Made by a program: the position numbers and the translations under genes. Below, one piece after another: positions 23,026-31,621 of a DNA stretch of 31,621 nucleotides; the first letter of the stretch is position 1, and every line of letters begins with the position of its first letter. Below the pieces are notes generated by a model that saw only the letters and a program-made list of their open reading frames with translations, ran no database searches and was not told the DNA's origin. This DNA comes from a virus: positions 1-31,621 of IMG/VR virus record IMGVR_UViG_3300035698_006175. The stretch is one strand, 5' to 3'.

Positions 23026-23483
23026 TGGCAATTGATCCATTGGGACTCAATCCACTAAGACAAGTGATAATTCAAGGTAGGCACTTTGCTTATGAGCCTG
23101 GTACCTATAGAAGAGAAAGGGGTCTTAAAAACACTACATCAGAATCACAAAGTGCCAGAAGAGCAGCACAATTAAACGGTTTTGTTCTTCCAACACATTC
23201 TATAACGCTAGTATTAGAATCTAACTTTACTCCTAGAGAGGGTGAGAATGATCTACCAGGCGGTGTTACACAATGGGCTGGCGTATCAAGGTTGTATGAT
23301 TTAGAGGAATTTGTGCTTGGTGGTCTTGGTACCAGTATGCCTATCTACTTCGTGGATCCAGCCGGGATATCACACAGTGTTATAGCTACAGGAGGCGTAG
23401 ACGTCTCTGAGTTCCTTCTGACACCCACAGCTGCAGCTGGTATAGAGTACAAAGTCTCTATTACATTGGAAGACATCGCATAA
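23025..23483 (+). CDS. putative distal tail protein
   Basis: A 152-residue protein overlapping the tape measure stop (TAATG) and the next gene by one base. Strand-rich blocks (HSITLVLESNFTP; VSRLYDLEEFVLGGLGTSM; IEYKVSITLEDIA) suggest a beta-sandwich, as in Dit-type distal tail or baseplate hub proteins. I do not recognise a specific family. Position immediately after the tape measure supports a tail-tip role. Confidence 0.55.
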   Translation: MAIDPLGLNPLRQVIIQGRHFAYEPGTYRRERGLKNTTSESQSARRAAQLNGFVLPTHSITLVLESNFTPREGENDLPGGVTQWAGVSRLYDLEEFVLGGLGTSMPIYFVDPAGISHSVIATGGVDVSEFLLTPTAAAGIEYKVSITLEDIA

Positions 23484-24667
23484 TGCTGACAGGCTCTAGC
23501 GCACTTACAAACGAAGCGAGAAGTAGCATAAATACACCTAAGATTAAAGTTGACCTATACCAGGAATACTACAAAACAGAGTCACCAACCTTTACGGAGC
23601 TGGGATTAGTATCAGCCGCGTATATGTTCAATGAAAAAATCTACATTCATGGAACTAGTACAATTTCAGGTGGGGGGGATACAGAGATCCAAGAATGGGA
23701 TACTGCGGGAGCGACTATGCTCAATCGGATATCACTTCCTGGTGTAGACCAATATTATACATCGACTTTCTATGATTCGGGCACAACCCTATCTCTTTAC
23801 TACACGAGAACAACCTCACTCGCACCAGGTACAACTGCCTTGATCTACAAGATATCTACAGATGGAAACGACTATGGAGGTTCTGTACTATTATATAGTG
23901 GCCTTTCATCTGTTATATATGGGATAGCTCCCGTCTCGGATGAACAGGTTTATATAATGGAAGCAAACGGCTCTACATACAATACAGTACCAAATATAGA
24001 AGCTACAATTTCAACCTTAAATAATAATGGTTCAACCTGGGGAGCGAGTATATTTTACTCAGGTAGGTTATGGACAGCATCAAGAAGCTTATTGCATAGG
24101 GGTTTGCTAGGTACAAAAGTAGGCTCTTTTGATTACCTTTCCTTCTATGGCACTATCCAACCCAATAAAAGTAATTCGCGAATGGTTATAAAATCTGATG
24201 GTATAAACATATTAGGACTCAAGTCACTGGATGAAGGGGGAGAGGGCTCATACCTCAAGCCAAATAGCCTGGGGCTTGTGAAAGGTGCAAGTTACTACTA
24301 TATTGCTGATCAACCTTATGAGTACACTACCATAAAGAGAGGTGCCACTACAGTTAATCTCGCGTTGTCATCGCCACCCTTTTACAAAAGAAGCCCTGAC
24401 ATGTGGAATTGGTCTCATTCAAAGCTAATAGCTGGAGGTAGTGCCATCTCACAAGATACCATTCCACCTATCTATTCAGGTAGTTCCGGGTATGAGGAGT
24501 TCGGTATTATGGGTATGTTCGGGTCGACCAGTAATTCACTTTACCCCCAACAACTCAGTACTAGAGTTCTGAAGTCAGATACTCCTATCGACATTAGTGA
24601 TGATATAATAAGATATTCCAATACTAATAATGAACGGGTTTCAATTACATTAGCGAACATGTCATAA
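23483..24667 (+). CDS. putative tail protein with beta-rich domain
   Basis: A 394-residue protein dominated by short strands and turns rich in Ser, Thr, Gly and Tyr (YIHGTSTISGGGDTEIQEW; EQVYIMEANGSTYN; KSDGINILGLKSL). The spacing of similar strand groups resembles a beta-propeller or receptor-binding repeat fold. It ends with SDTPIDISDDIIRYSNTNNE, a tail-adaptor-like pattern. It sits in the tail-tip block with one-base overlaps on both sides, so it probably contributes to host recognition. No family is recognised. Confidence 0.55.
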   Translation: MLTGSSALTNEARSSINTPKIKVDLYQEYYKTESPTFTELGLVSAAYMFNEKIYIHGTSTISGGGDTEIQEWDTAGATMLNRISLPGVDQYYTSTFYDSGTTLSLYYTRTTSLAPGTTALIYKISTDGNDYGGSVLLYSGLSSVIYGIAPVSDEQVYIMEANGSTYNTVPNIEATISTLNNNGSTWGASIFYSGRLWTASRSLLHRGLLGTKVGSFDYLSFYGTIQPNKSNSRMVIKSDGINILGLKSLDEGGEGSYLKPNSLGLVKGASYYYIADQPYEYTTIKRGATTVNLALSSPPFYKRSPDMWNWSHSKLIAGGSAISQDTIPPIYSGSSGYEEFGIMGMFGSTSNSLYPQQLSTRVLKSDTPIDISDDIIRYSNTNNERVSITLANMS

Positions 24668-26631
24668 TGAGCTTAACGAATATATACAGAGGATCCACAT
24701 TTATACCAGGTGCTACATTCTTAGACTCACGGGGGTTCCTGCGGGTTCAAGAGGGTTATTCATATGGTTCTACTACAGAATATCAGAATATTGGTGATTT
24801 CCAAATACAAGGCTATAGGTATGGAGGGTTGGGCAACCAGAGTGTATCCATATCAGCAGAATCCTATAATAACAGGATAGATTATACCGATAACAATCTA
24901 CCGATTCTATATAGGTCTCATAGGAGATATGCGGAACCATTCCTAAACCCCAACACACTAAGTGATTACGTAGATCCGGCCAGTACAGGGGTGATTACCG
25001 CGAACGGATTAGAGATTACAGCTGTTTCTAACAATGACGAGATATTATATTCCGTTCAAACATTTGAAGAAAGTATCATCATTGATACTCAGGTGGAGAA
25101 TAATAGACTCTCTGGTGGCACTGGTGAAATTATTATAGAATGGTTTGCAAAAGACGCACAAACCACTTCATCCTATTTCCTACAGATCAGGGGCAATAAT
25201 ACAGTCCGTGTGAGAAGACGCGACGATGGTTCTGTCAGTACTATTATAAATGCAGTGGCTTTTACCACTGCGAGTAATACGGTATACCATGTAAGGATTA
25301 CCCACATAAATGGGTTTATTAAGGTATACCTTAGTACCGATGGTCTTTCTTATACTAAATACCTTGAAGGCTTCGATAACACATACAACCGAGGTCTTAT
25401 TGGGTTTGCCTCTATCACTACAGATGCCCAAGTAACCATTGCACACTACCTATCAGCAATAGAAGTAACAGACTTACAATCGAGGGCTAGCTTAGTAGAG
25501 CAAGGTTATGCATTAGCTGATTTTAATAATGTCACTTTTCAGAATGATTATGCAGGGGTGGCGGGTTCTACTCACAGCACTGGAAGCAGTTGGGTATTCG
25601 ATTCTGGTGAATTAACCTACTATCCCACTACAGGTAATAGTGTCGTCTACAATTACACAGATACATCCAACCTTAGTGATCCCATATTCGAGTTTGAAGC
25701 GAGGGGGGCATCTGGGAATTATATAGGCATCTTGCTGAAAGATAGGAATGTTTTTTATTCCAGTCTTTGGCAGGTTGGGTCATCCAGTAACAACTTCATG
25801 TTGTTGAAGGGTTCAAGTGTTAACTATGTAGGTGATAACATTTCCCTCAAACCAGATACATGGTATAAGTTTAAGCTTAGTCGGGAAGATGACTTTTTAG
25901 CTTTTTATATTGAGAACGTTATTTCATCTTATACCTATGGCGCGACATCGCAAGCATTATTCCTTAACGACTTCCTCCAGACAAGCAGCCAGGCAACCGC
26001 ATTCACAGATGTAGGTTTTGCGTCAATGTCCAGGGGCAATAGTGTAGTTATCTTTAAAAATCCGCAGGTGAAATCTGGTAACATAGCAGTGAATACCACA
26101 CTATTGAACGACAGTAGTTCTCCAGGTGGGCTAATCTCCTCCTATTCACCACCAGGCTTCTTAGAGTCTCATGGCAATGGTAACCTAAACATATTCCAGA
26201 AGGGGGTTTCACGAGGGATTAATGAATTTGGGCTTTCTGATTATTTCAATTTCAATTTGTCTAACGATAATGTGCAAGGTTCTGACTTGGTCAAAATTAC
26301 AGCTAACGAAACTCAACTACCTGCTTATGACTACTCTAGCGATCAGAGGGATATGATTGATCGTACGAAAACAGGTAGGGTTACGGACTACAACCCAGAA
26401 AGCTTTGGGCAAGTACGAAGCACACTAACGCCTGTGATAAACAATGATGTTAGGTCATCTCGAATAGGTGTCATAGGAGCTAATGCCCGGGTTGGACTTG
26501 AGATGGGTGACCAAGTTAATGTCATTATCCCTAGCATGGGTGTTAGTCGAATATACACAGCCAACAACCACACCAAGACATACGATGCTGATAGTTCAGG
26601 ATTTAGACATGATATAGATTTGGAGGCATAA
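24667..26631 (+). CDS. putative tail hub/tip protein with LamG-like inserts
   Basis: A 654-residue protein. Two segments (about residues 105-270 and 290-470) share a jelly-roll-like pattern. In the first, IIEWFAKDAQTTSSYFLQI and TVYHVRITHINGFIKVYLS; in the second, PIFEFEARGASGNYIGILL and TWYKFKLSREDDFLAFYI. These resemble concanavalin/laminin G-type carbohydrate-binding domains. The C-terminal part (LEMGDQVNVIIPSMGVSRIYT) matches tail hub proteins that keep a GDxV beta motif. It is likely the tail-tip component that binds surface sugar. Domain names are inferred from pattern. Confidence 0.6.
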   Translation: MSLTNIYRGSTFIPGATFLDSRGFLRVQEGYSYGSTTEYQNIGDFQIQGYRYGGLGNQSVSISAESYNNRIDYTDNNLPILYRSHRRYAEPFLNPNTLSDYVDPASTGVITANGLEITAVSNNDEILYSVQTFEESIIIDTQVENNRLSGGTGEIIIEWFAKDAQTTSSYFLQIRGNNTVRVRRRDDGSVSTIINAVAFTTASNTVYHVRITHINGFIKVYLSTDGLSYTKYLEGFDNTYNRGLIGFASITTDAQVTIAHYLSAIEVTDLQSRASLVEQGYALADFNNVTFQNDYAGVAGSTHSTGSSWVFDSGELTYYPTTGNSVVYNYTDTSNLSDPIFEFEARGASGNYIGILLKDRNVFYSSLWQVGSSSNNFMLLKGSSVNYVGDNISLKPDTWYKFKLSREDDFLAFYIENVISSYTYGATSQALFLNDFLQTSSQATAFTDVGFASMSRGNSVVIFKNPQVKSGNIAVNTTLLNDSSSPGGLISSYSPPGFLESHGNGNLNIFQKGVSRGINEFGLSDYFNFNLSNDNVQGSDLVKITANETQLPAYDYSSDQRDMIDRTKTGRVTDYNPESFGQVRSTLTPVINNDVRSSRIGVIGANARVGLEMGDQVNVIIPSMGVSRIYTANNHTKTYDADSSGFRHDIDLEA

Positions 26632-26634
26632 TCA

Positions 26635-26925
26635 ATGGAAATAAAAACATCAGAACAACTAACAAAACTAATAGGTTCTATAGTAGCGAAGACATTACAG
26701 ACTGCTAACCGTACAACTGGGAATTTGATACGTGAAGGCGTGGTAGTCGCTACACAAGCAGATACTAGCCTTATAAGTGTGAAATCTATAACCGATAACC
26801 AAGTACTAACCAACCTAGGGTATCAGTTCGGAGTGGATCAAACCACTGTTTACGTGGGGCAGCCGTGCTTGATACTATCAGCCGACCCCAGCAACCAAAG
26901 CAGGAACAGGGTGTTATTGCTTTAG
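26635..26925 (+). CDS. small putative tail-tip protein
   Basis: A 96-residue protein with an N-terminal helix (SEQLTKLIGSIVAKTLQ) and a small beta-barrel-like end (REGVVVATQADTSLISVKSI; VYVGQPCLILSADP). The fold suggests an OB-type baseplate or spike piece. It lies three bases after the hub gene and is the last gene of the tail block. No family is recognised with confidence. Confidence 0.5.
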   Translation: MEIKTSEQLTKLIGSIVAKTLQTANRTTGNLIREGVVVATQADTSLISVKSITDNQVLTNLGYQFGVDQTTVYVGQPCLILSADPSNQSRNRVLLL

Positions 26926-26942
26926 ATATGGTAATATAAGAT

Positions 26943-27377
26943 ATGATGACATCTAGACACAAGAACTTCGCAGAAGCCTATGTTGCAAATGGCCGGAACG
27001 CTACACAAGCCTATAAATCCATCAGTCCCAAATCCACCGATAAAACAGCTGCGCAAGAGGGGATGGTATACCTTAGAAAACCTGGGATCGTAGAATATAT
27101 AAAAGAACTTGAGTCAGAGCTTTCAACAGAGCTTAAAATCACCAGAGAATCCATCCTAGCTGACTTCCAAGACATAAAGGACAGGAACCTCGATGGGAAT
27201 GATAAGGTGGCTATACAGGCACTACAGGAGCAAGTAAAGATGCTTGGGTTTTACGCTCCAGATAAGAACCTTAATTTGAACTTAGATGAGAAGGTTAAAT
27301 TAACTAATGAACACAAACGAGCTTTACAATCTGCTTTTGGAGAGTCCGGAAGCAAGGAAGGTAGCAGCGGAAACTAA
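26943..27377 (+). CDS. terS: terminase small subunit
   Basis: A 144-residue DNA-binding protein of the Terminase_2 type. It opens with the classic helix-turn-helix pattern (HKNFAEAYVANGRNATQAYK, then a second helix near KTAAQEGMVYLRKPGIVEYI) and ends in a coiled segment and an acidic tail. It recognises the packaging site and hands DNA to the large subunit. The large-subunit gene starts 71 bases inside this gene in another frame. Confidence 0.85.
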   Translation: MMTSRHKNFAEAYVANGRNATQAYKSISPKSTDKTAAQEGMVYLRKPGIVEYIKELESELSTELKITRESILADFQDIKDRNLDGNDKVAIQALQEQVKMLGFYAPDKNLNLNLDEKVKLTNEHKRALQSAFGESGSKEGSSGN

Positions 27378-28743
27378 CATAGCTTTCTTCGCTCGCTATT
27401 ATCTATCACACCACGTAAACACAGAACTGTCTGACCTACACAAGGAATGGACACAAATCATGCTGGACTACGACAAGATCGGTATAGCGGCCCCACGTGG
27501 GCACGCCAAGTCAACATGGTTCTCACTAGTGTATCCTTTATGGTGTATCCTATTCAAGAAGAAGAAGTTCATAGTATTGGTATCTGACTCGATGTCACAA
27601 GCCTGTGACCTATTAGGATCTATCACAGCGGAATTAGAAACTAACGATAAGATCATGAATGACTTTGGTAGGATTGCCGGATACATCCCACCAAGCGCAG
27701 CGGATAAGCAGAAGTGGTCTATGAAAGAGATAGTCACAACCACTGATATAAAGGTAGTAGCCAAATCATGGTCGTCCAGGATACGTGGTATTAAGCATAA
27801 GGAACAAAGACCCGACCTTATCATCACAGACGACTTAGAGAATGATGATAATGTCAGAAGTGAGGATCAGAGAGCCAAGGTGTGGAAGGTGTTTACAAGA
27901 TCTATTATGCAGATAGGTAGCCCAGATGTACAAATAATTATCGTAGGTACTATACTGCATTTCGACTCTCTGCTAATGCGGATACTAGGCAACCCACAGA
28001 AGGGCTGGTTTACTAAGCTTTACAGGGCAATAAATGAGGATAATATCCTGTTATGGCCTGAGAGGTGGACTATGGAACGGTTTGACGAGTTGCGCACAGA
28101 CCCAGCTCTCGGTGGTGAGGTCGGCTTCCAGCAAGAGTACATGAACAACCCGCTAGACCCATCACAACAAATTCTCAAGCCTATTAAGTACTATTCTGGA
28201 AACATTGATCTATCAATGGTAGTATGTTATGCATACATTGATTTGGCTATAAGCGAGAAGGAAACCGCTGATTACACAGCTATAACCACGATCGGTGTTA
28301 GTAAGAATGATGGTTCTATGAAGGTAATAGACCCAATTAGAAGGCGTGCAGGCATACTAGAGCAGCTGGATATGTTGTTTGACTACTATTCCAGGTACAA
28401 ACACCGTATAATAGGAGTAGAATCTGTAGCATATCAAAAGGCTTTCTACCAGATCGCTATGCAAGAAGGCAAGAAGAGAGGTATTTACTTACCGTTGGTT
28501 GAGGTGTTGGTTGATAAGGATAAGGTAAGAAGGGCGCAAGAGGTTGCACCATATGTAAATAACGGAACGGTTGAATTCAACACAGCGTATGTAGACTATA
28601 TGGCTGAAGTTATTCAATTCCCTAAGGCTGCTCATGATGACTGGGTAGATTCAACAGTCGGCGCTATCAGGATTGCACTAGATAATGGTGTGTCAAGCGG
28701 CAAAGGCGTGTTGTCAGCTAAGAAGTCATTTAATTATAAATAA
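27307..28743 (+). CDS. terL: terminase large subunit
   Basis: A 478-residue packaging motor. Walker A is APRGHAKST (residues 62-70) and Walker B LIITDDLE (171-178). The nuclease domain keeps its acidic residues at YIDLAIS (D312), IGVES (E372) and HDDWVDS (D444/D445, D448). It resembles the TIGR01630 family. The ATG at 27307 is the only one upstream of the FARYYLSHH block, so the 71-base overlap with the small subunit gene is real. It cuts concatemers and pumps DNA through the portal. Confidence 0.92.
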   Translation: MNTNELYNLLLESPEARKVAAETNIAFFARYYLSHHVNTELSDLHKEWTQIMLDYDKIGIAAPRGHAKSTWFSLVYPLWCILFKKKKFIVLVSDSMSQACDLLGSITAELETNDKIMNDFGRIAGYIPPSAADKQKWSMKEIVTTTDIKVVAKSWSSRIRGIKHKEQRPDLIITDDLENDDNVRSEDQRAKVWKVFTRSIMQIGSPDVQIIIVGTILHFDSLLMRILGNPQKGWFTKLYRAINEDNILLWPERWTMERFDELRTDPALGGEVGFQQEYMNNPLDPSQQILKPIKYYSGNIDLSMVVCYAYIDLAISEKETADYTAITTIGVSKNDGSMKVIDPIRRRAGILEQLDMLFDYYSRYKHRIIGVESVAYQKAFYQIAMQEGKKRGIYLPLVEVLVDKDKVRRAQEVAPYVNNGTVEFNTAYVDYMAEVIQFPKAAHDDWVDSTVGAIRIALDNGVSSGKGVLSAKKSFNYK

Positions 28744-28748
28744 AACAC

Positions 28749-31181
28749 ATGGCAGAAAAAATCAACCTTCAAGACATTAAGAAAGATACCAAACAGGATA
28801 ATAAAGAAGTAAAAGACAAGCCGCTATCTAGACCAGCTGGCCTGACAAAGGCTGTTGGTGTTAGAAGTGAACTCTCGTATAACATATACCAGAAAGAAGA
28901 AAGGCGTGTTGACGACTTAGGTCTGCTCGACTATAGAGGCATGGTTGATAATGACGGGACTATGCAGATGATCGTCAATGCTATCACTAACCTTATACTA
29001 AGCGCATCATTTGAAATACAAGATGATGCAGTATATAGTGAAGAACACAAAGAAGGTGAAGAGCAGGAAGACAGCGCCGAATTAGAATTCATTCAGGATT
29101 TATTTACCAAGCCAAGGTGGCAGGGTGGCATGAGCCGTCCGCTAGAGGAAGTGATGAGGGACTTTCTGAGGGCATACATAGAAGGTTACAGGGCCTTTGA
29201 GATCGTTTATAGGAAAGAAGGCGACATGCTTGTGATCGACAAGATCGCTGCTAGATCCGTTTACAAAAGCGAGAGTGAGATAAAGATATTAGTAGATGAA
29301 GAAGGTGAGCCGATCGGTATTAGGCAGCGTGTAGGAGCAGGTGGACGGTACAGAGACGTTGATATAGTAGATAGTGGTGATGTGTCCAAATATCTTCTTG
29401 TTACATTTGGTAAAGAGTACGGTAGTAATTACGGTCGCTCTGGTGTGAAGGCTGCTTGGTATCATTACGATAAAGCGCATAAGTCTATGTTCCTTGTGAA
29501 CACAGGCATAGAGCTTGGTTCTGTAAAGGCTAGAGTGATTAAGAAGGCCGGTGCTGTGGATGCGGATGACGCAACTGATCAGAATATAATAGATGTATTC
29601 CAGAATGTTTGGCAGGAAACAACTGCGCTAATCAATGGTAACCAGTACGAGGTTGAGTTGTTGGATCTATCAGACGCTGCGGTACTATCTGTAGGACTTG
29701 ATAACATTAGTAAACATCAATCACAAATGGCTATGTCTGTGCTTGCACAGTTCTTGCAACTAGGTAGCGAGACGTCTGCCACAGGTAGCAGGGCGCTTGG
29801 TGATACACAGGTGAACGTATTTAGAGACGGGTTACAGTCCATTGCACGAATACTGTTAGAAACCCCTTTGAACAAGCTGATTGCTGACTTGGTGCGGATT
29901 AACTTCAATAACGACATATACCCTACCCTGGTATGGAATCCTATATCAGACACTGATACACAAATTATATTTGATGCGTTTATGGAAATGGTTAAGAAAG
30001 GTACTATCCCAGAGAACATGCAAGACAAGCTAACTGCTAAGGTATCAGAGAACTTGGGTCTTGGATTAACAGAAAAGGAATTGTCAAAAGCGAGAGAATT
30101 AGATAAAGAGAAACAACAGGTAGAAACAGAAGCTCAATTTGGCAGAGATATGGAGATGCAAGGCGCTAAACAGGTATTGCCTCCAGCTAGCGGTGGTAGA
30201 CAATTTGCGGATGCAATACAGACAGCTATTGTACAAGATAACGCTGTTCGTATGACGCCACAGGAGGATACTACAGCCATAATCAGAGACCTATTCGAGA
30301 ATGAAAAGAGGGTGCCGTTTGTTGACATTAAAAGACAGTTAGAGAATACTAGTAGGGACGCTGAAAGATTACTTGCCGAAAAGATGGGCCTACAAAGAGA
30401 TGCAATCATACAGCAATATATTGAGGCTGTTAGGTCAGGTACTAAGTCAATTACAAAGGTATCTGTAGAACTTGCAGATAGTGAGAACGGGTTTAAGTAC
30501 TCAGAGGCATTGTTGCTAATCGCCTTGACCACAATGAACTTTGGTAAGGACGTGGCAGCAACTGAAATAGGGCAATCACCACCTAAGACGCCACTAGCTG
30601 TGAGGGTAAGGCTAACAGAAATGATTAGACGTACAATAACTAAGCAAGAAGCTGATCTTGAATTCAGAATGCAGACAATATCACAACAAGCCCTTGACGC
30701 TGTAAGGCCAGAGAATGAGACACGAATCTTGCTAGAGGCTGAGTATGATGATTACTTCTCAAAGAACATTAAGAAGGGTCTGAGGACCACTATTAGTGAT
30801 GCTTTGAACACTGGTAGAAGTATCACATTCGATAACTACCAAGACCTCATATATGCATATAGGTACAGCGCTATAATAGATAACAGGACTACTGAATACT
30901 GTAGAACCATGGACGGTCGTGTATTACAATTCAATGATCCTAACTTTGCAATGATCACACCACCTAATCATCACGGTTGCAGAAGTATTTGGACTGCTAT
31001 CCTCGAGACTGAGAAAGAAGGTATTGTTGTAGAGGGTACACCAGGAAACCTTCCCCTGTACGGTGCTTCATTAGGTAGATTCAAGGATGTACTTAGCGTC
31101 GCTGAATTATCAGACGACCCATTCAAACGTAACAAGCAAATACTGCAAAACATATGCTTGGGAAACAAATTAGAATTATAA
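28749..31181 (+). CDS. portal protein (Mu gp29-like) fused to MuF head protein
   Basis: An 810-residue protein with two parts. Residues about 40-460 match the DUF935/Mu gp29 portal (VDDLGLLDYRGMVDNDGTMQ, KYLLVTFGKEYGSNYGRSG, then a wing rich in NLILSASFEIQ). Residues about 560-780 match the MuF/SPP1 gp7 head protein, ending in the zinc-like signature TTEYCRTMDGRVL with PPNHHGCRS. In Mu these are separate genes. The protein forms the dodecameric DNA gate, and the MuF part is probably packed in the capsid. It begins five bases after terL. Confidence 0.85.
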   Translation: MAEKINLQDIKKDTKQDNKEVKDKPLSRPAGLTKAVGVRSELSYNIYQKEERRVDDLGLLDYRGMVDNDGTMQMIVNAITNLILSASFEIQDDAVYSEEHKEGEEQEDSAELEFIQDLFTKPRWQGGMSRPLEEVMRDFLRAYIEGYRAFEIVYRKEGDMLVIDKIAARSVYKSESEIKILVDEEGEPIGIRQRVGAGGRYRDVDIVDSGDVSKYLLVTFGKEYGSNYGRSGVKAAWYHYDKAHKSMFLVNTGIELGSVKARVIKKAGAVDADDATDQNIIDVFQNVWQETTALINGNQYEVELLDLSDAAVLSVGLDNISKHQSQMAMSVLAQFLQLGSETSATGSRALGDTQVNVFRDGLQSIARILLETPLNKLIADLVRINFNNDIYPTLVWNPISDTDTQIIFDAFMEMVKKGTIPENMQDKLTAKVSENLGLGLTEKELSKARELDKEKQQVETEAQFGRDMEMQGAKQVLPPASGGRQFADAIQTAIVQDNAVRMTPQEDTTAIIRDLFENEKRVPFVDIKRQLENTSRDAERLLAEKMGLQRDAIIQQYIEAVRSGTKSITKVSVELADSENGFKYSEALLLIALTTMNFGKDVAATEIGQSPPKTPLAVRVRLTEMIRRTITKQEADLEFRMQTISQQALDAVRPENETRILLEAEYDDYFSKNIKKGLRTTISDALNTGRSITFDNYQDLIYAYRYSAIIDNRTTEYCRTMDGRVLQFNDPNFAMITPPNHHGCRSIWTAILETEKEGIVVEGTPGNLPLYGASLGRFKDVLSVAELSDDPFKRNKQILQNICLGNKLEL

Positions 31182-31198
31182 ATAAGAATACGTCGGAC

Positions 31199-31224
31199 GG
31201 TACTAATTGGTACTAATATATTAG
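31199..31224 (+). repeat. tandem GGTACTAAT repeat and palindrome
   Basis: GGTACTAAT occurs at 31199-31207 and 31209-31217, 10 bases apart. The palindrome CTAATATATTAG overlaps at 31213-31224. The segment lies between the portal stop and a small ORF and looks like a possible operator or promoter; no good -35/-10 pair is present. Confidence 0.5.
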
Positions 31225-31233
31225 ATTAAAATT

Positions 31234-31347
31234 ATGAGTAAGTTTGCAGAAACACAAAATGTAATATCGACAACATCCTTTAACAGTCGGGATGCTGCTA
31301 TATTAGCGGCATCGGCTACCTATAACTTTTTAGCAACCAAATGCTAA
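31234..31347 (+). CDS. very small hypothetical protein
   Basis: A 37-residue ORF (MSKFAETQNVISTTSF, then NSRDAAILAASATYNFLATKC) from ATG to TAA in the gap after the portal gene. No Shine-Dalgarno sequence is seen. The composition is protein-like, but evidence is limited to the open frame and its placement after the repeat block. Confidence 0.35.
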   Translation: MSKFAETQNVISTTSFNSRDAAILAASATYNFLATKC

Positions 31348-31379
31348 ACTAAAATACGCAGCAACCGCAGCTGTAATAA

Positions 31380-31392
31380 TTATTAAATAAAT
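31380..31392 (+). repeat. AT-rich leader motif, copy 2
   Basis: TTATTAAATAAAT, identical to 15955-15967, three bases before the ATG at 31396. Confidence 0.7.
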
Positions 31393-31395
31393 AAT

Positions 31396-31621
31396 ATGGC
31401 ATTTGAAACAAACGACATAGCAGATTGTACATTTACTATAAAAGGTTCTGAGGAATTTACAAAAGGTGTGATAATTGGAACTAATGAGGAGTTCGGATTT
31501 AAGGTATTGGCAATCAAGCAGAACGAATCCGAGCAATGGATAACGACTAACACTTGGCAATACAAACAGGCTAATGAATTATCTGTTAGCGCTGATACTA
31601 TAGATAGTCTAAACCTTATTA
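31396..31621 (+). CDS. hypothetical protein, runs off the right edge
   Basis: An open frame of 75 codons beginning MAFETNDIADCTFTIKGSEE and continuing past the window end. It alternates strands and turns (VIIGTNEEFGFKVLAIKQNE). The identical AT-rich leader shared with the decoration protein gene suggests similar expression and perhaps a structural role. No family is recognised from this piece. Confidence 0.6.
   Translation, partial: MAFETNDIADCTFTIKGSEEFTKGVIIGTNEEFGFKVLAIKQNESEQWITTNTWQYKQANELSVSADTIDSLNLI

Noticed and set aside
1-31621. CRISPR array, tRNA, integrase, lysis gene or insertion sequence
   Set aside because: No spaced repeats, cloverleaf folds, recombinase motifs, holin/endolysin patterns or transposase genes were found on either strand.

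Overview
This AT-rich window is a block of a tailed double-stranded DNA phage (or prophage) genome. Every supported gene is on the + strand. The structural genes indicate a siphovirus with a Mu-like head module: protease-scaffold, capsid, tail tube, frameshifted tail chaperone, short tape measure, two-subunit terminase, and portal fused to a MuF domain. I see no tail sheath, integrase, lysis gene, tRNA or CRISPR array. Several promoters match the classic TTGACA-N17-TATAAT form. Some genes have a clear Shine-Dalgarno sequence, while others have only an AT-rich leader. The host cannot be named. The sugar genes would fit a host that makes CDP-deoxyhexoses, as Gram-negative bacteria do, but that is inference.

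Layout. 1-2761: replication and small early genes, namely a broken partial copy and a full copy of a DUF6291-like replication protein, a DnaB-type helicase core and three small unknowns, with two strong promoters. 2792-14762: one tightly coupled operon of sugar and surface-glycan genes with mostly 4-30 base overlaps. It holds a GT2-TPR-GT4 fusion, further glycosyltransferases, two methyltransferase-like proteins, an RfbH/E1-type CDP-hexose 3-dehydrase, an SDR reductase/epimerase and a split transketolase. 14746-14851: a consensus promoter followed at once by a terminator-like hairpin. 14857-26925: head and tail genes. 26943-31181: terminase and portal-MuF. 31234-end: a tiny ORF and the start of another gene.

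How the genes work together. The dehydrase, reductase and transketolase pair would make a deoxygenated, possibly branched nucleotide sugar. The methyltransferases could decorate it, and the glycosyltransferases would attach it to a virion protein or a host surface glycan. The structural operon then builds and packages the particle.

The most unusual locus is the dehydrase gene (7817-10963). It carries two inteins, and removing them leaves a 437-residue enzyme with all E1 catalytic residues. Both inteins sit immediately before a cysteine that should bind the [2Fe-2S] cluster (C-X57-C-X1-C-X7-C). Intein 1 has no in-frame endonuclease. Instead a complete HNH homing-endonuclease gene (8608-9120) lies inside it in a different reading frame, while the intein frame stays open through the same bases. 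A TTGACG-N16-TATAAT promoter-like sequence ends exactly where a leaderless transcript of that gene would begin. Other notable elements are an H-type pseudoknot between the tail tube and chaperone genes, and a textbook -1 frameshift signal in the chaperone gene.
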